Under the pieces are notes generated by a model. That model saw only the letters and a list, made by a program, of their open reading frames with translations. It did no database searches and had not been told where the DNA came from. This document shows positions 25,301 to 35,329 of a stretch of 64,000 bases of DNA, piece after piece; position 1 is the first letter of the stretch, and each line of letters opens with the position of its first letter. The translations under genes were made by a program, and so were the position numbers. The DNA comes from Microcebus murinus (lineage: Eukaryota; Chordata; Mammalia; Primates; Cheirogaleidae). Location: the NCBI RefSeq assembly GCF_040939455.1, contig NC_134107.1:17857537-17921536 (forward strand), in the 5' to 3' direction.

Positions 25301-26248
25301 ATGGCTTGCTGAAATCAAACTTTGGTCACTGAATTTTTTTTCATGGGATTAACAAATCACTTCCAGTACCAGGTTGTGCTCTTCCTGGTATTTCTCTTTG
25401 TTTATCTTGTCACCCTTCTGGAGAACTTGGGGATGATTACTCACTCTCATTTGGATGGATTCCCGACTCCAAACCCTCATGTACTTTTTTCTCAGCCACT
25501 TGTCCTTTGTGGATGTCTGCTCCTCTTCTGTCACAGGTCCCAAGATGTTGACTGATATCTTCACGGACAAAAAAGTAATTTCTTTCTTTGGTTGTGCCGC
25601 CCAGTCGTGTGTTTTTCCGACATTTGTAATAACTGAATGTTTCCTTCTGGCTACCATGGCATATGGCCGGTATATGGCCATCTGGAAGCCCTTGTTGTAC
25701 ACACTCATTATGTTTCAGCAGGTCTGTGTGCAGATGGTGGTGGGGCCTTATGCCATGGGTCTTATTAGCACCTTAGCCCATAAAAGTTTCACCTTTTGCC
25801 TACCCTACTGTGGTCCAAATACCATTAATCACTTCTTCTGTGACCTGCTTCCTGTTCTCTCCCTGGCATGTGCAGACATCCATGTCAATAAACTTGTAGT
25901 TTTCATCCTGCCTGGAGCCCTGGGAGTGCTCAGTGGTGTGATCATCTTGGTCTCCTACACTTACTTGTCATGGCCATCCTGAGGATCCGCTCTGCTGATG
26001 GGAGGTGCAAAGCCCCTTCTACCTGCCCTTCCCACCTGACAGCTATCTCCATCCTTTATGGGACACTCTTCTTTATTTATCCACGTCCTAGCTCTAGTTT
26101 CTCTCTAGGCATCAATAAAGGAGTTTCCTTGTTCTATCCATCAGTGATTGCCATGTTGAACCCACTTATCTACAGCCTGAGAAATAAGGACGTCAAACAT
26201 TCATTCAGAAGAAAGATTAAAAGGAAGAAGTTTCTTATAGATAGGTGA
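25301..26248 (+). pseudogene. Class II olfactory receptor pseudogene (OR5-like)
   Basis: It retains OR landmarks: NQTLVTEF at the N-terminus, [39 protein letters not shown] in loop 2, RIRSADGR, and [15 protein letters not shown] at the end. Three lesions break it. Codon 4 is TGA (25310-25312). A ~4-base insertion at about 25440-25450, a local CTCA/ACTC repeat, shifts the frame before MDSRLQTLMYFF. A one-base deletion at about 25960-25969 shifts it again before [12 protein letters not shown]. The TM3 motif reads MAYGRYMAIW instead of [10 protein letters not shown], so the DRY Asp is lost as well. The C-terminus (RKKFLIDR) and overall text suggest an OR5G-type receptor, recalled from memory and unverified. 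It is the oldest dead member of the same local group as the two intact genes. Confidence 0.93.
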
Positions 26249-27715
26249 CCTAGGATACCAATTGTACTATGGATTGAGAAATGGCAACATACAGAGGCAA
26301 GGACACTGGACTGGTTAATGGGAGGCCTACATTTAAGATACAATTCACTTTTTATTACTCTGTGTCATTGATAAGTCACATGGCATCTTTAGGAGCATTA
26401 TGCCATTTGATTTTCTCATCCAGGAGAAATGAGATTTGGAACATTAAACAGAGATGGATGGATTATAGCAAGCCTGCAATTTAGGAAATATTCTCACATT
26501 TTGTGACTAGGAAATAATGGGTTCTTTTTCAAATTCTGAATAAGTGGAATATGTGGAAAAATTATAATCAGTAAAATTAACAGTTGCACATCAGTTTTGT
26601 ATTAAGGAGCGCTGAGTTTCCTCAATTTTTTGAGTTTGGTCTTGAGACTTTTAAAGCATAAATTGTTACAAGGGGAATTATCATGTTAGAACATAACGAT
26701 GGAAACTTCTAAAACTATCTGGATGTTTGGAATAGATATTTTACAAAGCACTTTCACTACACTATACACTGTGGGTGATAGTAACCACTTATTGGCATTT
26801 TGCCACTGTAAGTGTATGCTTGTTGCAGGTAAAGTGGTGAATGCATTGCAGTTCTTTAGTAAAGTTGTGATTACTACTATTGTTATTTACTACTTTTTAT
26901 GTGTTAAGCAGAGCATTAACTCCCATTTTACAGATGATGAACACGACAGCCATGAAGAATCAATGGGTTGCTCATGACTTCTTAATTTGATTGCATCTTT
27001 TTTCCCCTCTGCTAATATAAATTTTTTCAAGCATTTCTCTGTGTTCCTTTTCTGGAATATAAAAACTAATTCAAGAAAGGAGAGAATGGAATGTAACAGG
27101 GACCCCGGATTTTTTGGGACAGTGGGCAAAGTTTGCAAGATAGTTTATTCTGATCCTGATGAAATTTTTCTTCATTTCATTTTACGAGGCAGGTGTTTAT
27201 AGAATGAAGAGGGCTGAAAGTAGGAGGAGATGATGTAATGTCTTGTCAGAAGGAATTTGCTATGGGCTGTAAGAGTTTTAAAAAATTGTCATCCTTCAGA
27301 ATATATTAAAATACTAGTTACTTTTTTACCATGTGACTCTTTGCTGCCTAAGTTAATAAGATCTTCCAAGGCACACACTTTTTGCCAGATTGATTGTGGT
27401 CTATTTCCAAGTCCCTCTAAGCCCCCAGAGTCATGAAAAAAACCAAAAAATATGTGGGGATTGTCTTATCTCAAATGCCTAACAATAAAATAATAGATAA
27501 ATCAATTGAGCAACATCCATTAAATAGGATACTAACAGCAATGCAAAAATATGAACTAATAGTTTACTCAACAAAGCATCAATTTCACCAAATATGTATG
27601 TATTGATGCCCTATTTCTGACATGGGTGGTAGTTACCCATGTCAGAATTCTCAAAATTCTCTGAGAAGTGCACCTAAGATTTGTGTACTTTTCTTCTCAA
27701 GTGTTGTTTGTCAAT
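26249..27715. other. Intergenic with a MIR relic and a hairpin
   Basis: A reverse MIR fragment lies near 26870-26965 ('attaactcccattttacagatgatgaacacg'). A 13-bp hairpin lies at 27615-27647. No gene recognised. Confidence 0.4.
27615..27647. repeat. 13-bp perfect hairpin
   Basis: TTCTGACATGGGT (27615-27627) and its exact reverse complement (27635-27647) flank a 7-base loop. It sits about 70 bp before the twin-primed L1 insertion site. Confidence 0.95.
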
Positions 27716-27731
27716 AAAAGCTAAAAAAATG

Positions 27732-28685
27732 GTTGAATCCTTGGGGTTTTCTAGGTATAATATCATGTCATCAGCAAAGAGTGAGAGTTTGATCCCTTCT
27801 GCTCCTATTTGGAAGTCCTTAATTCCGCTCTCTTGTCTGATTACCGTAGTGAGGACTTCCAGCACTATGTTGAATAGAAGTGGAGATAGTGGGCAACCTT
27901 GTCTTGTTCCAGTTCTAAGTGGGAATGCTTTCTATTTTTCCCCATTCAGTATGATATTGGCTGTGGGTTTGTCATATATGGCTTGTATAATTTTTAGGTA
28001 AGTCCTGTCTGTGCCTATTTTATTGACCATTCTTATAAAAGGGTGTTGAATTTTGTCAAAGCTTTTTCTGCATCTATTGAGAGGATCATATGGTCTTTGT
28101 TTTTGTTTCTGTTTATATGGTGAGTTACATTTATAGATTTGCGTATGTTCAACCATCCCTGCATCCCTGGGATGAAGCCCACTTGGTTGTGATGGATTAT
28201 TTTCTTGTCAAGCACTTGGATTCATTGGCTAGGATTTTGTTGAGAATTTTTGCATCTATATTCATAAAGGTTATTGGTCTGTAGTTTTCGTTTTTTGTTG
28301 CATCCTTTCCTGGTTTTGCTATCAGGGTTATGTTCCCTTCATAAAATGTGTCAGGGAGGATTCCATCCTTCTCATTGTTGTGGAATAATTTCTGCAGGAT
28401 AGGCACCAGTTCTTCTTTGTAGGTGTGGTAAAATTCAGATGTGAAACCATCTGGTCCAGGACTTTTCTTTTTAGGAAGGTTTTTATTGCTGTTTCAATTT
28501 AAGCACTTGATAGTGATCTGTTCAGGAATTTTATTTCATTCTGGTTGAGCCTAGGGAGGCTGTGTGTTTCTAAGAAATTGTCTATTTCCTCCACATTTTC
28601 CAGTTTGTGTGCACAGAGGTTTTTGTAGTATTTATGAATTATATCTTGCATCTCTGTGGCATTCATTGTAATTTCTCCTTTATTA
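27732..28685 (-). mobile_element. Inverted ORF2 segment of the twin-primed L1
   Basis: Reverse-orientation ORF2 covering the thumb and palm of the reverse transcriptase. Recognisable - strand peptides are [23 protein letters not shown], split across a frameshift from the FADD block, and the text before it. It is a part of the element spanning 27716-30588. Confidence 0.85.
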
Positions 28686-30573
28686 AACCCCAAGGATTCA
28701 ACCAAGAGACTCCTTAAACTGATAAATGAATTTGGTAAAGTCTCAGGATACAAAATCAATACACAGAGATCAAAGGCATTCATATATGCCAACAACAGTA
28801 AAAGCGAGAACCCAATTAAAGACTCAATTCCATTCAAAATAGCAGCAAAGAAAATAAAGTACCTAAGAATATATTAATGAAGGAGGTAAAAGACCTCTAC
28901 AGGGAGAACTATAAAATACTGAAGAAGGAAATAGCAGATAATGTAAACAGGTAGAAGAATATACCATACTCATGGGTTGGTAGAATCAACATTGTTAAAA
29001 TGTCTATACTACCCAAAGTGATATACAAAGTCAATGCAATCCCTATTAAAATACCATCATCATTTTTCACAGATACAGAAAAAATAATTTTACACTTCGT
29101 ATGGAACCAGAGAAGACCTCATATAGCAAAATCAATCCTAGGCAATAAAAAAAAAATAGGAGGTATCAATTTCTAGACTTCAAACTATACTACAAGGCTA
29201 TAGTAGTTAAAATAGCTTGGGATTGGCAGAAGAAAAGGGACATTGACCAGTGGAACAGAAGAGAGAACCCAGATATAAAACTATCCTCATATAGCCAACT
29301 AATCTTCGACAAAGCATACACAAACATACACTGGTGAAAAGAATCCTTATTCAATAAAGGGTGCTGGGAAAACTGGATAGCCACATGTAGAAGACTGAAA
29401 CAGAACCCACACATTTCACCTCTTATAAAAATCAACTCACGTTGGGTAACAGTTTGAACCTCAGGTGTGAAACTATTAGGATTATAGAGGAAAATTTTGG
29501 AAATACTCTTATAGACATTGACCTAGGTAAAGAATTTATGAAAAAGACCCCAAAGGCAATCATAGCGGCAACAAAAATAAATAAATGGGACCTGATCAAA
29601 TTACAAAGCTTCTGCACAGCCAAAGAAACTGTCAAGAGAACAAACAGACAAGCCCCAGAATGGGAGAAAATTTTCTCAAGCTACACATCTAATAAAGACT
29701 GATAACTAGAATTTATTTAGAACTCAGGAAAATCAGCAAGGAAAAATCAAACAACCCTATCAAAAAGTGGGCAAAGGACTTGAACAGAAACTTTTCAAAA
29801 GAAGACAGAATAATGGCCAACAAACATGAAAAAATGCTCACCATCTCTAATCATCAGGGAAATGCAAATCAAAACTGCAAGATATCACTTATCTCTGGTA
29901 AGAATGGCCTTTATCAAAAAGTCCTCAAACAATAAGTGTTGGCATGGATGCAGAGAGATAGGAACACTTCTACACTGCTGGTGGGACTGCAAACTAGTTC
30001 AACCTCTGTGGAAAGCAATATGGAGATACCTTAAAGCGATACAAGTAGATCTAACATTTGATCCAGCAATTCCACTACTGGGTATCTATCCAAAAGATCA
30101 AAAGTCACTTTATGATAAAGAAACCTGCACTCAAATGTTCATAGCAGCACAATTCACAATTGTAAAGTTGTGGAAACAACCCAACTGCCCATCAATACAT
30201 GAGCGGATTAATAAAATGTGGTATATTGTATACCATGGAGTACTATTCGGCTTTAAGAAACAATGGTGATGTAGCACCTCTTGTATTTTCCTGGGTAGAG
30301 CTGGAGCATCTCAAGAATGGAAAAACAAGCACCACATGTACTCACCAGCAAATTATTATTAACAGATCAACCCCTAAGTGGACATATAGGAATAACATTT
30401 ATCGGGTGTTGGGAGGGCGGGATTGGGGAGGAGGGGATCAGTATATACAAACATAATGAGTGAGATGTGCAATGTTTGGGGGATGGTCATGCTTGAAGCT
30501 GAGCAAGGGGGGGGGGGCATGGGCAGTATATGTAACCTTAACATTTGTACCCCCATGATATGCTGATATAAGA
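28686..30573 (+). mobile_element. Forward 3' segment of the twin-primed L1
   Basis: ORF2 from just after the reverse-transcriptase motif to the stop, including a Cys-rich [18 protein letters not shown] block near 29940-30000, then the 3' UTR with GGGGGATGGTCATGCTTGAAGC and a run of G at about 30507-30517. The element ends at the second duplication copy. Confidence 0.88.
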
Positions 30574-30588
30574 AAAAGCTAAAAAATG

Positions 30589-31240
30589 TACTATGAATTT
30601 TTCATCTCTTAAATCAACATCTCTTGATAGGGGGCTGTTAAAAAATTTCCTGTTTGTATATAATGGAAGTGCTTCACACATTCACACACATATGTACCAC
30701 AGAGGATATGATATGTATTTATCATTTACAACACATTCCAACTCAGTCTTTTTCCCCGTCAATCTTAGAAAATTAATTTAACTATCACAAGGGCATTTCC
30801 ATTTTCATTCATCTCAGATAATTTTAAATTTTAATTTTCATTTTTTATTGACTCATGGTTATGCAGAAGCATGTCATTTAATTTCCATGTATTTGTGAAT
30901 TTTTCTGAAGTTTTTATTGACTTAATATAATCTTTCATAACTATAATTTGTTTTTGGTAATTCTCATGGTAACCATAAAGCAAAAACTTGTAGTAGAGCC
31001 ACCAAAAATAAAAAAGCAAGACATCAAAATATACTACAAAAAAAAATCACTTAACCATAAAAGATGACAATAAGAGAAGAAGAAACCAAGAATCTAGAAA
31101 ATAACAAGAAAACAAGTAACACAGCAGCACTATGAAGTTTTTACCTATCAGTCATTATGTTGAATGTAAACGGATTAAATTTTCAAATCAAAAGAATTGA
31201 AGTGGATCAATTGGAAAAAAAAAATAAAAAAAGCAATATT
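30589..31240 (+). mobile_element. Old L1 pieces, ORF2 5' region
   Basis: From about 30950 the + strand reads the spacer and start of an old L1 ORF2 ('catggtaaccataaagcaaaaacttgtag', then 'ttgaatgtaaacggattaaattttc'). The preceding ~100 bases (30830-30930) look like ORF2 in reverse orientation ('tttaatttccatgtatttgtgaattt'), so the element is rearranged. Limits are uncertain. Confidence 0.5.
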
Positions 31241-31885
31241 CCACAATAAGCCTGTGTGGAGACCTAACCCTCAGGCTGCTACGGTTGGCGCTGTGCTGGG
31301 CTGGAAACCCAGGGCTGCTGTGGTCCTTGCAGAATTGTGGTTTGCCCATAGGGATTGGAAAATGAGTCTTACCAGTCAGAGTTGTTTAGAGCTGGAGGTT
31401 GCTGCCATCATCTGGTGGTAATGTGATCTGCAGGGGTGACATGTTCCTGTCTGGCTCTGAGGAAGGTCCAGAGGCTCAGTTTGTAGATGGCAGTCTGGAG
31501 TCAGGGGCTGTGGGGGTCAGCCCGGTGCTGGGTTGCTGGGTTCTACTGTGGCGGGCCCAACATTAGAAACTATGACAAAGTCCTGCACTTAAGTCCCTCT
31601 CTTTCCTTGAAGTGGATGGTATCTCTCTTGACACTGTGTTACCTGGGGATGGGAGAGGGGTGACACTGGTGATGTAAATTGGTTCTTCCTGCCCTCTTTA
31701 ATCCATCTTTTCTTATTACTGTGCTATGAATAGGTACTGTGATTGCTCGCCTTGTCTCCTTGGCTCTTTTGAAGATATTTTCATACTTGGATGGTTGTTC
31801 AAAATCATGTTTCTGGGGTGGGGAAGATGACAGCTACAGAGTCCTTATTCCATCATTTTATTCTTACCTCTCCTCAGGCACTGCT
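31241..31885. other. Unassigned GC-richer sequence
   Basis: G-rich on the + strand, with repeated GGTTGCTG/GGGCTG text. No coding evidence. It could be part of an old L1 or LTR element but I cannot assign it. It abuts the solo LTR. Confidence 0.25.
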
Positions 31886-32225
31886 TTTTGATGTCGCGCC
31901 CGCCTCGCCAGCAAGGAAGACGCGGCAACAGGAGTTCTTCTGACCGTGCTTTAATGGGGTTCCCTTTAAACTTACATGATGCGGAAGACCCAGCCCGGCA
32001 GCGCGCAGGCTGCTATAAACCCCAGAAGCACAACCCCTAAGCTGCGATAGGCCGCTCAACTGTCGAGCCACCAAAGCATTAGCCCATATCAGGACCCTTT
32101 GTTTGCATTCTCGCGCCACAGGGCAACCGACAATTATGCGTGCGCTGAACTTGTTAGCTGCTCTAGGCAAAGCCGGAAACAGGCGCCAACTTGTAATGGC
32201 GTTGACACCGCGCCCCACATTTTGA
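31886..32225 (-). mobile_element. Solo retroviral LTR with 6-bp target-site duplication
   Basis: TTTTGA occurs at 31886-31891 and 32220-32225, directly flanking a 328-bp unit (31892-32219) bounded by TG and CA. Read on the - strand it has a TATA-like TTTATAG (32013-32019) and an ATTAAA polyadenylation signal (31950-31955) in the order expected for U3-R-U5. CpG density is far above the surrounding DNA. No internal retroviral sequence lies on either side, so it is a solo LTR left after recombination between two LTRs. A 6-bp duplication is typical of class II (ERVK/betaretrovirus-like) elements. The family is not identified. Confidence 0.85.
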
Positions 32226-33384
32226 GATAATAAGAATACATTTTAAAGTGATGAGAGTGTTGATAATTGTACACAGATTATCCTGTGTAGGGCAGTCTCC
32301 ATAGGTAAAGTACATACTTAGAAACAGAGTTAGCAAGAGAGCACTGTATTTTGGGAATTCTAGTTTTTACTATTTAGTATATTCTTGATACTGAAAATGT
32401 GGGTTTGGCGAAGCAGCATTAGCATAATCTGGGAGTTTATTAGAAATGAAGGAATATTTTATACCATTGAATTAGAATTTGCACTTTAAGAAGATCTCAG
32501 GTATACTTAGGTATGTGAAAACTTGAGAAGCAACTCTATCTATATATATATATTCACAGGGTCAGAGGTTCAGGTTGTGAACATTTAGCGTGAAGGGTAA
32601 GATCTCACACTACAGCTACAGAATTCCATTAGATGAATACCCTATGGGTTGATGAATCTTATTTTATCATTCAAGGATGAAAAAAAAAAAGAAAACAAAT
32701 CATACAAAGAGTGAAATAATGTTTTAATAATCAGAGAAAAAGAAGTATACTGGATTTGAAAGAAAAATTGATGTTCAAGTCATTAAAAAATGAGGAATAA
32801 TGTGTTTGTGTGTGTGTGTCTGCATGTGCACTTGCCTTTGTGTGTTTTTTCCGCTGAAGCAAGAGAAGAGGAGATGAGCATGGATGAAAATCCAGTAGCA
32901 TTTTACGGTGTGCCTGTGTTTGTTAGAATGATTCAGTTGAGGGAATGTCTTCCCGGTGACACTGGTATTGGAAAACACTGAACAACCTAGAATGGGCTGA
33001 AAAAGGTGACTGAACAACCTATAATGGACTGATAAAGATTTTGAAGGTAAAGGTTGAAAATGGCAGTAGAATCACATGCTTGATTTGACTTCTTCCTCAG
33101 GATTGCTACATTGAAACCTATACAGGTGTCTCTGTTTACAACCATTTCCTTTGGATTCAGAGTTCTAAGTGGCAGAGCTCTTGGGGAACTGTTTTCTAAG
33201 GAATCCTTGTAGTCGATCCTCTCTTGTAATGTATAATACTTCTGCTAAACAGTTGCGGAAATTTTGTGGTATTTGTTGTGGGGGAAATTTAGCAGTTATA
33301 CCATCAGTGTACAAAATCCTACTACTCTTAAGTATTTAGTTCTCTAGGAAACTAGTCAAAAGGATAGGTAGTTACTCCTCAAGC
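32226..33384. other. Intergenic with a MER5-like relic
   Basis: At about 32414-32556 (+) 'gcagcattagcataatctgggagtttattagaaatg' and its sequel resemble the MER5A/B hAT-Charlie non-autonomous DNA transposon. A short TA run lies near 32540. No gene recognised. Confidence 0.45.
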
Positions 33385-33676
33385 ACAGAAAACAAACAAG
33401 TTGATCCCAGTGGATTTTTTGAAAAGTTTAAAGACAGTGAGAACATTTTAATTTACTTTTTCTTAACAATAAAATCCCCAAGGTATGGCATCCTTTGGGG
33501 ATATCAGTTCTCCCAGGATAAAAAATGATGCAACTGCTTCTGGAAATTTTAATACAAGTGAACAGGACTCTTAATTAGCTTTAGAGTGAAAACTTTCCAG
33601 TTTCTTGGGAAGAAGATTAAGAATAAAACTGAGCAACTCCTAGAAAATCCAACCTCTTCTTTGCGCAGAGGCCCAG
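33385..33676 (+). promoter_or_regulatory. Candidate 5' non-coding exon/promoter of the OR at 37771
   Basis: This segment is homologous to 51655-51966, which lies upstream of the second intact OR; shared text includes CTTTGGGGA, AAAATGATGCAACT and AGAATAAAA. It ends at a possible splice donor, GCCCAG|GTGAGG (exon end 33676). A homeodomain-type TAATTAG site lies near 33573. The likely acceptor is at 37755, 15 bases before the ATG. Olfactory receptors commonly have such spliced 5' UTRs, but this exon is inferred. Confidence 0.4.
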
Positions 33677-34197
33677 GTGAGGGTGACGGATGGAAGGCAT
33701 GCTGAAGAGAAAGTATGATTATTCTCTATTTCAATTTTATTTCTTTTTGTCATATCCTAAGAACAAAGAAACTAATCAGAATTCAAGTTTATGTCAAGTT
33801 TTAAATCCATTGCTATCTCTCTGTTTACTCTTTAAGGAGTTCAAAATGAATTAAATACATTTATAGAAAAATAAAAATGACTGACCTTTGAAATGTAACA
33901 CAGAGGGATATCCTTTATCAGATCATAAATGGTTAGAATATTGCATTAAAATCTAGCAAAAAGTAATGTAGAATCTTAAAGGATATACGAAGAGGTTCTG
34001 AACAAGGTAAATCCACCTTCAAGTCTAGAGAACTTCCTTCTTCTTAGTCCACATTTATAGAATTACTATCCCTGATGGGAGAGATGTCAGGTCACTGATT
34101 CCAGGTGTGGTGCCCTTTGTGTGGAATATTGCACGGGATTATGAGAATAACACTGAAGGCACGAGGTGTGAAGGATAAGGAGGAAACTAAGGATAAG
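33677..34197. other. Intergenic
   Basis: AT-rich; the start continues the homology with the second OR upstream region for some tens of bases. An 18-bp tandem duplication lies at its end. Confidence 0.35.
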
Positions 34198-34206
34198 GAG
34201 GAAACT
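34171..34206. repeat. 18-bp perfect tandem duplication
   Basis: AAGGATAAGGAGGAAACT occurs at 34171-34188 and 34189-34206. The second copy overlaps the start of the left arm of the large inverted duplication. Confidence 0.95.
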
Positions 34207-35191
34207 AGTAATACAAATGAGAGCACAATTTGCAAATGGTTGAGAGTCCTTGTATTTCAGCAAACTTGGACCCTTCACAGGATTTCTTTGCAGCCTTGTA
34301 TTTTTGCAGTCAACAGCCCCTTCACTGTTAAGTGTGCATTTGACATTGATGGATTCTCTATTTCACAAAGAGAATGCAAAATTGGATTAGGACATTAGGT
34401 CCAGATTTAAGGTTCCTTCCTGAGAGTGGTATTGTTGAAGACTAGAGGCTCTTAATTCTGAGAAGATAGTGTCTTAATCTGGTAGAGTTCTTTGGAAATA
34501 CAAGCTCTGGTATCTAAAATTCATAGGAGGTGAGAGGTCTCTAGCCCCAATCTCATCCTTTGTGAATAAAAAAACTGAAAATCCAAAAAGTTGGACTGAA
34601 GACCACAAAAACGGTAATAAATGCATAATCACCTTCTGCCATGTAGTGCTAAAAGACTGGGTATGAATGGCTCTATGATACAATATATTTGAGGCTACAT
34701 TGAATTTCAGACAATGAACAAAATTGTGAGGTACTCAAGACTCATCTGACTCTGCCTCGAGATATTTACAAATGTCAGCACATTTGATTTCCACCCAAAC
34801 CTGGGTAAAAACACTTGGTCATCCCCATTTTGCAGAGCAGGCAATCAAAGCTCTAATGTGGGAGGTGGGGTCTAAAGTCCCAGAGCTGGTATTTCCTAAG
34901 AGCTCTACCAGATTAAGACACTATCTTCTCTGAATTCGGAGCCTCTAGTCTTCAACAATACCACTCTCAGGTAGGAATTTAAATCTGGACCTATTGTCTT
35001 AATCCAATCTTGCAAGATCTTTGTCACATAGAGAATCCATCAATGCAAAATGCACATTTAGCAGTGAAGGGGCTGTTGATTGCAAAAATACAAGGCTGCA
35101 AAGAAATCCTGTGTAGGGACCAAGTTTGCTGAAATACAAGGACTTTCAACCATTTTCAAATTGTGCTCTCATTCATATTACTAGTTTCCTC
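34198..35191. repeat. 313-bp inverted duplication, ~91% identical arms
   Basis: The left arm 34198-34510 and the right arm 34880-35191 are reverse complements, almost gapless, with about 28 differences by hand alignment. The spacer is about 369 bp (34511-34879). The inner ends merge into MIR-like sequence. Neither arm has transposon ends or a coding frame; the mirrored short frames seen here are the same text read twice. Confidence 0.93.
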
Positions 35192-35329
35192 AGCTGCATG
35201 AGGGGCCAGCATGCTTTAACCTCGTGTTGTTCAGGGGTCAACTGTATACTGTCTTTTTGTAACAAAATCTTAAAACTGCAAGTAAAGCTAGAGTACCCTG
35301 TGATGACTCACTGAACTCCAGTTCTGCAG

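Larger units (their letters stand above)
27716..30588 (+). mobile_element. Twin-primed L1 insertion with inverted 5' segment and TSD
   Basis: AAAAGCTAAAAAAATG (27716-27731) and AAAAGCTAAAAAATG (30574-30588) are target-site duplications. Inside, 27732 to about 28685 is L1 ORF2 in reverse orientation (reverse-transcriptase region; [13 protein letters not shown] is encoded on the - strand near 27780), and 28686-30573 is ORF2 C-terminus plus 3' UTR in forward orientation. Both segments start at the same point of the element: CCAAGGATTCAACC appears at 28688 and reversed at 27733. This is the structure expected from twin priming. Multiple stops and frameshifts make it inactive. Confidence 0.92.

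Noticed and set aside
31874..32218. 114-codon - strand open frame
   Set aside because: It coincides with the CpG-rich LTR and ends at its borders. LTRs are non-coding and the peptide shows no viral or cellular motif.
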